From NCBI GenBank assembly GCA_934358495.1, contig CAKRKO010000120.1:1-5405 (forward strand): a DNA stretch of 5,405 bases, read 5' to 3'. The position numbers and the translations under genes are program-made. Source of the stretch: an uncultured Eubacterium sp. GTDB lineage: Bacteria > Bacillota > Clostridia > Lachnospirales > Lachnospiraceae. This document shows positions 1 through 5,199 of the stretch, one piece after another. The notes beneath the pieces were generated by a model. The model was not told where the DNA came from and searched no databases. It worked only from the letters and a program-made list of their open reading frames with translations. Position 1 is the first letter of the stretch. Each line of letters starts with the position of its first letter.

Positions 1-29
1 CTCTGGGCATTGTGCTCAGAGGATTTTTT
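1..29 (+). terminator. Rho-independent terminator for a plus-strand gene left of the window
   Basis: CTCTGGGCA (1-9) pairs with TGCTCAGAG (13-21) over 9 bp, including one G-T wobble, around a 3-nt TTG loop. GA and a run of six T (24-29) follow. The T-run lies on the plus-strand 3' side, so the element terminates transcription entering from the left. It could also act on the minus-strand yqeY transcript if a T-run exists just beyond the left edge, but that sequence is not visible. The stem may extend past base 1. Confidence 0.8.
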
Positions 30-51
30 GATAGAATTTTGTGTCTGATTT

Positions 52-489
52 TTATTTGCAGAGTTCAGCAACCACCTGATTGATTACCTTTCCGTCTGCC
101 TTTCCTTTTAATTCAGCCATGACCGCTTTCATGATCTGACCCTTGTTTTTGGTGGCCAGTACATCAGCGAAGCGCTCTGTCAGGATGGTTTTTACTTCCT
201 CAGCGGATAACAGTTGTGGAGCATATTCGTTGATGATATCGTAACGGGTCTGATATTCTTCCTTCAGGTCTGCACGATCTGCCGGGCAAGTGTCCACCTG
301 CTCTTTTACGCTCTTTAATTCTTTTAAGATGACACGGTCAACAAGTTCCGGTTTGATATCATTCCGGCAGCCCTCATCAATTGCTACTTTTTTTACTGCA
401 GATACCAGGGATGAGATAGCATCCTTGCGCACCTTGTCTTTGGCTTTCATAGCTGCGATCATGTCTTTTTGTAATGTCTGTATTTCCAT
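52..489 (-). CDS. yqeY: GatB/YqeY domain-containing protein (YqeY)
   Basis: This is a free-standing YqeY protein of 145 aa, close to the usual length of about 148 aa. The family resembles the C-terminal tRNA-contacting tail of GatB in the Asp/Glu-tRNA amidotransferase, but the role of stand-alone YqeY is not firmly established. Diagnostic sequence includes an N-terminal helical stretch with AAMKAKDKVRKDAISSL (residues 12-28), the middle segment INEYAPQLLSAEEV (86-99), and the conserved C-terminal block GQIMKAVMAELKGKADGK (117-134) followed by VINQVVAEL. The start is well set by a near-perfect AGGAGGTG ribosome binding site at 502-495, 5 nt from the ATG. It begins 17 nt after the gntR stop codon on the same strand, so the two are probably cotranscribed and no separate promoter is evident. 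The protein is soluble, with no signal peptide or membrane segment. In several Firmicutes yqeY follows rpsU, so a GntR partner is unusual. Confidence 0.93.
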   Translation of the reverse strand: MEIQTLQKDMIAAMKAKDKVRKDAISSLVSAVKKVAIDEGCRNDIKPELVDRVILKELKSVKEQVDTCPADRADLKEEYQTRYDIINEYAPQLLSAEEVKTILTERFADVLATKNKGQIMKAVMAELKGKADGKVINQVVAELCK

Positions 490-506
490 AATGACACCTC
501 CTGAAA

Positions 507-1199
507 TTAAATATGAATTCTGCTAAGCAGTTTGTTGATATAGTATTGTTTGATATGATAATAATGCCGGCAGATGCAGTCGTGGGCAGCTTCGGAATCC
601 TTTGCTTTGATGGCATCCAGGATTGCCGTATGTTCCTTGTAGGAGTTCTGCGCCCGATCCATATCGTCTAAAATGGTGGAGATGAATAGCATCTGCTGGC
701 AGTCCAGCTGTTCATAAATTGTCTCCAGTCGTTTGTTGCCGGAATAGCTGACCAAAAGTTCATGGAATTTCTGATCCCAGCGGGTACAGTGATAAATATC
801 ACCGTTATCCAGAGATTTCTTCATATTTTCCAGTGCAACTTCCAATGCATTTACAGCCAGGGCATTGGATTTATTGATACATGCAGAGACCGCATAGGTC
901 TGTAGCAGTTCGATCAGGTCGTATACTTCCAGAATATCCTCGGTGGTAAAGGAAGCAACGACAGTTCCCTTGCCCGGAACAAAAGAGAGCAAACCTTCGT
1001 GGGTCAACTGCTGAAGTGCATTCCGGATCGGAGAACGGCTGACATGGTAGATGTCACACAATTTACGCTCTACCATAACGGTTCCTTCCGGATAAGTATT
1101 ATTTAAAATATCTTCTTTGATCTGCTGATATGCAAGCTGCTGTTTATTTTCTGCAGGCTGATTGAGTGAATCATATTTGCTGTTTTCCTGATTTGCCAT
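507..1199 (-). CDS. GntR family transcriptional regulator, FCD (FadR) subfamily
   Basis: A DNA-binding repressor or activator of 230 aa from the chosen start. Residues 21-85 form the GntR winged helix: LAYQQIKEDILNNTYPEGT, then the recognition region VSRSPIRNALQQLTHEGL (53-70) and the wing FVPGKGTVVASF. Residues 88-222 form an all-helical FCD ligand domain. The usual FCD metal or carboxylate ligands look intact: D142 and H146 in WDQKFHELL, H190 in YKEHTAIL, and H212 in CRHYYH. Ligands of this subfamily are commonly organic acids or amino-acid-related compounds; which one here cannot be told. I chose ATG 1199-1197 because AGGAG lies 8 nt upstream on the minus strand. An in-frame ATG at 1238 would add 13 residues (MIRISPFLTGEMQ) that merely translate the ribosome-binding repeat. 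The gene is divergent from the aminotransferase and sits upstream of yqeY. A palindrome just below its promoter suggests autoregulation. Confidence 0.93.
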   Translation of the reverse strand: MANQENSKYDSLNQPAENKQQLAYQQIKEDILNNTYPEGTVMVERKLCDIYHVSRSPIRNALQQLTHEGLLSFVPGKGTVVASFTTEDILEVYDLIELLQTYAVSACINKSNALAVNALEVALENMKKSLDNGDIYHCTRWDQKFHELLVSYSGNKRLETIYEQLDCQQMLFISTILDDMDRAQNSYKEHTAILDAIKAKDSEAAHDCICRHYYHIKQYYINKLLSRIHI

Positions 1200-1294
1200 T
1201 TGCATTTCTCCTGTTAAAAACGGACTGATACGGATCACTAAAAATAGGTATCATGGTTCCATAATCTGATGTTTGCATTTCTCCTGTTAAAAAC
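1199..1294. repeat. Direct repeat duplicating the gntR ribosome-binding region
   Basis: Bases 1199-1221 and 1272-1294 are an identical 23-bp direct repeat (plus strand TTTGCATTTCTCC, then TGTTAAAAAC), offset by 73 bp. Weaker similarity continues about 20 bp to the right of each copy (GATACGGATC versus GATACAGGTC). On the minus strand each copy reads GTTTTTAACAGGAG followed by AAATGCAAA, so the AGGAG ribosome binding site of gntR is present twice. The copy next to the gene leads to the true start; the distal copy leads to an overlapping 35-codon frame (1278-1171) in another reading frame. In the distal copy CCTGTT-AAA-AACAGG (1283-1297) is also a perfect inverted repeat, degraded in the proximal copy. 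Confidence 0.85.
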
Positions 1295-1346
1295 AGGCAG
1301 ATACAGGTCGACAAAATGCTGCATCTGTGGTTTTTTTGAGTGAAAC

Positions 1347-1370
1347 ACAGGTATGCCATGGAATACCTGT
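1347..1370. promoter_or_regulatory. Candidate GntR operator, 24-bp near-perfect palindrome
   Basis: ACAGGTAT (1347-1354) and ATACCTGT (1363-1370) are perfect inverted arms, and the centre gCCATGGa is itself palindromic apart from its outer pair. In all, 11 of 12 base pairs are symmetric. It begins about 5 nt after the predicted gntR transcription start on the minus strand, a position where binding would block the polymerase. A further half-site ATACAGGT occurs at 1301-1308. Assignment to the adjacent GntR regulator is inference from position and symmetry; no T-run follows, so it is not a terminator. Confidence 0.65.
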
Positions 1371-1381
1371 ATGTCATAAAA

Positions 1382-1410
1382 AGTATAGCAAAAATGTACT
1401 TAGATGTAAA
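1382..1410 (-). promoter_or_regulatory. Predicted vegetative promoter of gntR-yqeY
   Basis: On the minus strand, a -35 box TTTACA (1410-1405, 5 of 6 consensus) is separated by exactly 17 nt from a -10 box TATACT (1387-1382, 5 of 6). The -10 box is preceded by TGC, giving an extended -10. Transcription would start near 1375, leaving a leader of about 175 nt that contains the palindrome and both ribosome-binding repeat copies. Confidence 0.75.
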
Positions 1411-1436
1411 GAAACCTTTTATTTTTGCGAGAAATG

Positions 1437-1445
1437 TGATAAGAT
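1437..1445 (+). promoter_or_regulatory. Weak candidate extended -10 for the aminotransferase gene
   Basis: TGA-TAAGAT (TGn plus a 4 of 6 match to TATAAT) is the best plus-strand promoter signal before the aminotransferase gene. The hexamer 17 nt upstream, TTTTAT, is a poor -35 box. The predicted start near 1452 gives a leader of about 60 nt. A second possible -10, TATAAC (1455-1460), has no -35 partner. A weak core promoter would fit a gene needing activation, but that is inference. Confidence 0.3.
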
Positions 1446-1511
1446 ATGAAAAAATATAACGATTTAAAGCGTTGATGCGAAAAAGAACAGGGGATTTGGA
1501 GGACATAGATT

Positions 1512-2696
1512 ATGATTTCAAAACGTTTAAGAGAGTCACTGGATTCATCCATTTGTATCCGTGATATTTTTGAGGAAGGCAAGAAGCTTGCTGCAATTTA
1601 CGGCACAGAAAATATTTTTAACTTTACTATCGGAAATCCGAGTGTGGAGCCGCCTGCAGCAGTAAATGAGGCATTAAAAGAGATTATTGACACAGAGAAA
1701 CCGCTGGCACTGCACGGCTATCCTGCAAACGTGGGACATCCGGAGGTTCGTAATCACATTGCAAATTATCTAAACGGGAAATATGACTGCAAGTACACAG
1801 AGCAGGGCATTATTATGACAAGTGGTGCGGCAGCAGCCATCGTAGTAATTGCAAATACATTGTTGGATGACGGTGATGAGGTCGTAACATTTGCACCTTA
1901 TTTCTGGGAGTACAAGAGTTACGTGGAGACAATGTACGGCAAATTAGTTCCTGCACTCTGTAATATGGAGACATTACAGCCGGATCCGGAGACCTTTGAG
2001 GCAGCACTGTCACCAAAGACAAGATTTGTGCTGATCAATACACCGAACAATCCGACCGGGGCGGTATATACCGAGGAGTCCATCCGTATGGTAACGGATA
2101 TCTTAAAGAAAAAACAGGAAGAGTATGGTCATCCTATCTATCTGGTTTCCGATGAACCATACCGCAAGCTTGCTTATGACATTGAAGTACCATATCTGAC
2201 TCATTACTATGAAAATACGATTGTAGTATATTCTTACAGCAAGGCACTTTCTATTCCGGGCGAGCGTATCGGATATATCGCTATGGAGCCTTGTGTTCAG
2301 GATTATGAGGATCTGATCGCAGGTATGACAGCTTCTATGCGTTATCTTGGCTATGTTAATGCACCTTCTCTTCAACAGAAAATGCTGCTGAAATGCGTGG
2401 ATGCCTCTGTTGATATCAGCATTTATCAGGAGACCAGAGACATTCTGTACAACGCACTGACAGAGATCGGTTATACCTGTATCCATCCGGACGGAGCGTT
2501 TTACCTGTTTGTAAAGGCTCTGGAAGAAGACGATACAAAATTCTGTGAGCGTGCAAAAGAGGAAAAAATCCTGATGGCACCGGGTACCGCATTCTATGGA
2601 CCGGGCTGGGTTCGCGTGTCTTACTGTGTACCGGCAGACGTTGCAAGAAGAAGTGTGTCTGCATTCAAAAAACTGTATGACAAATATCGGAAGTAG
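1512..2696 (+). CDS. Pyridoxal phosphate-dependent aminotransferase, class I/II (aspartate aminotransferase fold)
   Basis: A cytosolic fold-type I transaminase of 394 aa, normal for the family; it swaps an amino group between an amino acid and a 2-oxo acid through PLP. All catalytic landmarks are visible. NTPNNPTGAVY (176-186) carries the PLP-contacting Asn180. SDEPYRKLAYD (213-223) carries Asp214, which pairs with the pyridine nitrogen, and Tyr217. SYSKALSIPGERIGY (241-255) carries the Schiff-base Lys244 and phosphate-binding Arg252. WVRVSYC (366-372) carries Arg368, the likely substrate carboxylate clamp. The glycine-rich segment MTSGAAAAI (102-110) forms the phosphate-cup turn. The start is supported by GGAGG at 1498-1502, 9 nt before the ATG. 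The gene diverges from gntR and probably is its target. Amino acid specificity cannot be read from sequence; aspartate, aromatic or branched substrates are all possible. A strong downstream promoter overlaps its stop codon, so the next genes may be expressed independently. Confidence 0.94.
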   Translation: MISKRLRESLDSSICIRDIFEEGKKLAAIYGTENIFNFTIGNPSVEPPAAVNEALKEIIDTEKPLALHGYPANVGHPEVRNHIANYLNGKYDCKYTEQGIIMTSGAAAAIVVIANTLLDDGDEVVTFAPYFWEYKSYVETMYGKLVPALCNMETLQPDPETFEAALSPKTRFVLINTPNNPTGAVYTEESIRMVTDILKKKQEEYGHPIYLVSDEPYRKLAYDIEVPYLTHYYENTIVVYSYSKALSIPGERIGYIAMEPCVQDYEDLIAGMTASMRYLGYVNAPSLQQKMLLKCVDASVDISIYQETRDILYNALTEIGYTCIHPDGAFYLFVKALEEDDTKFCERAKEEKILMAPGTAFYGPGWVRVSYCVPADVARRSVSAFKKLYDKYRK

Positions 2697-2705
2697 TGAT
2701 ATAAT
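2677..2705 (+). promoter_or_regulatory. Very strong predicted promoter overlapping the aminotransferase 3' end
   Basis: ATGACA (2677-2682, 5 of 6 to TTGACA) is 17 nt from a perfect TATAAT (2700-2705), itself preceded by TGA, giving an extended -10. This is the best promoter in the window. The -35 box lies inside the last codons of the aminotransferase and the spacer contains its TAG stop. Transcription should start near 2712. A perfect 8-bp palindrome TGTATACA (2707-2714) straddles the predicted start and resembles cores of some GntR operators, so repression there is possible. Confidence 0.75.
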
Positions 2706-2711
2706 GTGTAT

Positions 2712-2831
2712 ACAAATTTAGGTCGAACGCACGTGAGACCTGGTGCGTGATTCTGGTCAGCGAAAGCTGACATATTCTTCTCAGAATCACTGCACTCTAA
2801 ACTTACTAAATGGATACTTGAGGTTAATTTT
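2712..2831 (+). ncRNA. Candidate structured RNA (small RNA or 5' leader element), family not recognised
   Basis: The region just after the strong promoter is heavily base-paired. Helix A pairs GTGCGTGATTCTG (2743-2755) with CAGAATCACTGCAC (2782-2795): 13 pairs with one bulged T at 2791. Directly stacked on it, GTCAGC (2756-2761) pairs with GCTGAC (2766-2771) around a GAAA tetraloop, with a 10-nt bulge on the 3' side. AGGTC (2720-2724) pairs with GACCT (2737-2741), and TTTAG (2717-2721) can close the whole with CTAAA (2797-2801). An alternative helix ACGCAC (2727-2732) with GTGCGT (2743-2748) excludes the base of helix A, a layout typical of switching RNAs. A weak 5-bp stem, AACTT (2800-2804) with AGGTT (2821-2825), before T5 (2828-2832) may be its 3' end. 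I see none of the conserved motifs of lysine, SAM, TPP, FMN, c-di-GMP, ZTP, THF or T-box elements. It could be an independent RNA of about 120 nt or the leader of the next gene. Confidence 0.5.
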
Positions 2832-2863
2832 TCATTTGATAAGTGTCAGATTTGGAATAATTG

Positions 2864-2872
2864 TGTTATACA
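2864..2872 (+). promoter_or_regulatory. Possible extended -10 promoter immediately before the phosphopantetheinyl transferase gene
   Basis: TGT-TATACA is a TGn plus 4 of 6 match to TATAAT with no convincing -35 box. Transcription would begin near 2879, leaving only about 8 nt before the ATG at 2888. That would explain why no ribosome binding site precedes this gene. Weak evidence by itself. Confidence 0.3.
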
Positions 2873-2887
2873 TGAAATAAGCAGCAT

Positions 2888-3445
2888 ATGAATATAGAAA
2901 TTTATTATAAAAAATGGGATGAGAAAAAGGAAAAATCTCATGAACTTTTGGAGAGGGCAGTACGCCAGTATGCCCGGGAGAATGCTTTCCCGCTTCCGGA
3001 ACAGCTGGAACTGGTGGCTGTCGACTACAAGGAGAAACCATATTTTCAAAATGTAAAAGACATACAATTTTCCATTTCCCACAGTGGGGACTGGTGGGCA
3101 TGTGCCATCAGCCGGGAAACGGTGGGACTGGATATCCAGAAGGAGCAGAAATGCCGGGCGGATCGGTTAGCCAGACGTTTTTTTCATCCGCTGGAAGTAA
3201 CATGGTTGGAAAAAAATGGATACTCACATTTTTGTAAAGTATGGGCGTACAAAGAAAGCTATGTGAAATATACAGGTGTTGGACTGGTGCAGGGAATGAA
3301 TTATTTTTCCGTTATAAATCCAGCCAGTGTTTTGAGTGGAGTAGAAGATGTTTGCCAGCAGTTTGTGGCTTTTCATCGAGACTGCCATATGGTGGTCACA
3401 ACGAAACATAGGAGAGATTTTTCTCTGCGGGAGCTTATTGTTTGA
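2888..3445 (+). CDS. 4'-phosphopantetheinyl transferase, Sfp type
   Basis: A cytosolic enzyme that moves the 4'-phosphopantetheine arm of CoA onto a serine of acyl or peptidyl carrier proteins. Sfp-family signatures occur in order: KPYF (50-53, the substrate-binding GKP-like motif), FSISHSGDWW (61-70), VGLDIQ (79-84) with the Mg-binding Asp82, RRFFHPLE (96-103), and WAYKESYVKYTGVGL (119-133) with Glu123 and Lys127. The second acidic ligand of Sfp (the Glu of GIDIE) is Gln84 here; such changes occur in some active homologues. At 185 aa it is shorter than Sfp (about 224), mostly in the N-terminal half, yet both pseudo-repeat halves and all core motifs remain. An in-frame TGA at 2873 with no start codon after it fixes ATG 2888 as the start, but no Shine-Dalgarno sequence precedes it. 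No carrier protein, NRPS or PKS gene is nearby, so its target is unknown. Confidence 0.9.
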   Translation: MNIEIYYKKWDEKKEKSHELLERAVRQYARENAFPLPEQLELVAVDYKEKPYFQNVKDIQFSISHSGDWWACAISRETVGLDIQKEQKCRADRLARRFFHPLEVTWLEKNGYSHFCKVWAYKESYVKYTGVGLVQGMNYFSVINPASVLSGVEDVCQQFVAFHRDCHMVVTTKHRRDFSLRELIV

Positions 3446-3503
3446 GAATCATTGTGAAGGTGAAAATTCAGAAAAGTCAAAGGTTTTATCTGATGATTCT
3501 CAA
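3442..3503 (+). promoter_or_regulatory. Long inverted repeat between the transferase and antiporter genes
   Basis: TTGAGAATCAT (3442-3452) and ATGATTCTCAA (3493-3503) are perfect 11-bp inverted arms around a 40-nt loop. Wobble pairs add one pair outside and two inside. The left arm contains the transferase TGA stop codon. No T-run follows either arm, so it is not an intrinsic terminator; an mRNA stability or processing element setting different levels for the two cistrons is more likely. It ends about 30 nt before the antiporter ribosome binding site. Confidence 0.55.
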
Positions 3504-3546
3504 GAAAAAGATAAGCAGCGGAGAAGCAGAAAGGAAGGTGTGAGGT

Positions 3547-5199
3547 ATGCGAAAAAGAAAAAGCGTTGTAATGATCTGTTTGTTGGTGGTCATAGCAGTA
3601 CTGATCGGGGTATCAGTGGTGACACCAGGAAAAATAGCAGACCCGGAGAATTATACCTGCGGGGCATATGCAACGGTATTTGCGTTACTGCCGCCGGTGG
3701 TAGCAATTGGGCTGGCCCTGATCACGAAAGAAGTGTACTCATCTCTGTTTACAGGTATTGTCGTAGGTGCATTACTGTACAGTAACGGTAATCTGGAGCT
3801 GATGATGAATACCATGTTTTTCAATGAAAATGGAGGTATGGTATATAAGCTGGCCAATGGCTGGAATATTGGTATTCTGATGTTCCTTGTTATGCTGGGT
3901 ATTCTGGTTGCGTTAATGAACAAAGCAGGTGGATCAGCTGCATTTGGTAAATGGGCGTCAAAGCGAATCAAAACACGAATCGGTGCACAGCTTGCTACTA
4001 TGGTTCTTGGCATTTTGATCTTTGTGGATGACTATTTTAACTGTCTGACAGTAGGAAGTGTTATGCGCCCGGTAACGGATACTCATAAAGTTTCCAGAGC
4101 AAAATTGTCTTATATCATTGATGCCACAGCAGCACCGGTATGTATTATCGCACCAATCAGTTCCTGGGCGGCAGCAGTTACATCCTCAGTTCCGGAAGAT
4201 TCTGGAATTAATGGATTTGCAGTATTTTTACAGACAATTCCGTACAATTTATATGCAATCCTTACTTTGGTTATGATTATTGGTCTGACCGTGTTCCGGG
4301 TGGATTATGGACCAATGCGTACGCATGAATTAAATGCAATTAAAGGGGATCTGTTTACCACACCGGAGCGCCCATATGATGAAAGTGATGAAGGGAAGGA
4401 GAGCAGTAAGGGAATTGTATTGGACCTGGTTCTCCCAGTTGTTGTGCTGATTGTGGCCTGCATAGTCGGAATGGTATATACCGGTGGATTTTTTGAGGGA
4501 GAAAGCTTTATCAGTGCATTTTCAGGATCCGATGCATCTGTCGGACTGGTGATCGGTGGATTTGTAGCACTTATTTTTACTTTTGTATATTACATGCTTC
4601 GAAATGTCATTTCTTTCCAGGAATTTGCAGAATGTATTCCGGAAGGATTTAAAGCAATGATTGCTCCGATTCTGATTCTGTCCTTTGCATGGACACTGTC
4701 CGGAATGACGAATCTTCTTGGAGCGAATGTGTTTGTGGCAGATCTGGTAGCAGGATCCGCAAATTCATTGCAAGGCTTCCTGCCGGTGATTATTTTTGCC
4801 GTGGCAACAGGTCTGGCTTTTGCAACAGGAACTTCCTGGGGAACATTTGGAATCCTGATTCCGATCGTAATCGGTGTATTTCCATCCGGAACAATGATGG
4901 TTATTTCTATTTCCGCATGTCTGGCAGGTGCTGTATGTGGTGACCATTGTTCTCCGATTTCTGATACAACGATCATGGCATCAGCAGGTGGGCATTGTCA
5001 TCATGTAAACCATGTAACCACACAGATTCCGTATGCAATGACGGTTGCAGCAATCTGTTGCGTTGGATATGCGCTGATAGGTATATTTAATGCGATTGGG
5101 ATGCTAGGCGCAGCATGGATCGCACTGCCGATCTGTATCGTGTTTGAACTTTTACTGTTACTTGCACTGCGGAAGAAGTACGGCAGAGAGGATATCTGA
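3547..5199 (+). CDS. NhaC-family sodium/proton antiporter (secondary transporter)
   Basis: An integral membrane secondary carrier of 550 aa with roughly 12-14 hydrophobic segments, starting at residues 7-25 after a basic MRKRK (positive-inside) and ending at about 519-541 before a basic tail LRKKYGRED. Family motifs include FVDDYFNCLTVGSVMRPV (159-176), SSWAAAV (205-211), ATGTSWGTFGI (426-436), and GDHCSPISDTTIMASAGG (465-482) followed by HVTTQIPYA. The acidic pair Asp161-Asp162 and the Ser/Thr/Asp-rich GDHCSPISDTT segment are the expected ion-binding regions. Members exchange Na+ for H+, and some couple this to organic acids such as malate and lactate; the substrate here is not determined. 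A cytoplasmic charged loop at about 251-287 divides two halves. The start is supported by AAGGTG (3535-3540) 6 nt before the ATG. It lies 101 bp after the transferase gene with no convincing promoter between, so cotranscription is likely. Confidence 0.9.
   Translation: MRKRKSVVMICLLVVIAVLIGVSVVTPGKIADPENYTCGAYATVFALLPPVVAIGLALITKEVYSSLFTGIVVGALLYSNGNLELMMNTMFFNENGGMVYKLANGWNIGILMFLVMLGILVALMNKAGGSAAFGKWASKRIKTRIGAQLATMVLGILIFVDDYFNCLTVGSVMRPVTDTHKVSRAKLSYIIDATAAPVCIIAPISSWAAAVTSSVPEDSGINGFAVFLQTIPYNLYAILTLVMIIGLTVFRVDYGPMRTHELNAIKGDLFTTPERPYDESDEGKESSKGIVLDLVLPVVVLIVACIVGMVYTGGFFEGESFISAFSGSDASVGLVIGGFVALIFTFVYYMLRNVISFQEFAECIPEGFKAMIAPILILSFAWTLSGMTNLLGANVFVADLVAGSANSLQGFLPVIIFAVATGLAFATGTSWGTFGILIPIVIGVFPSGTMMVISISACLAGAVCGDHCSPISDTTIMASAGGHCHHVNHVTTQIPYAMTVAAICCVGYALIGIFNAIGMLGAAWIALPICIVFELLLLLALRKKYGREDI

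Noticed and set aside
1200..1238. In-frame upstream ATG at 1238 as the gntR start
   Set aside because: It would translate through the AGGAG site, and the added 13 residues are simply the duplicated leader read in frame; ATG 1199 has correct SD spacing.
1813..2486. Minus-strand open frames inside the aminotransferase gene
   Set aside because: They are antisense shadows rich in His, Cys and Arg with no start signals; the plus-strand protein has all catalytic motifs.
2712..2804. Known riboswitch, T-box or integron attC site
   Set aside because: None of the conserved core motifs of the common riboswitches, the T-box TGGNACCGCG bulge or attC end sequences is present.
2800..2832. Rho-independent terminator after the structured RNA
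   Set aside because: The only stem before the T5 run is about 5 bp with a G-T pair and a 16-nt loop, too weak to list alone; noted as a possible 3' end.
3348..3785. 145-codon plus-strand open frame overlapping the transferase and antiporter genes
   Set aside because: It overlaps both well-supported genes in another frame, has low-complexity charged sequence with no family resemblance, and no ribosome binding site.
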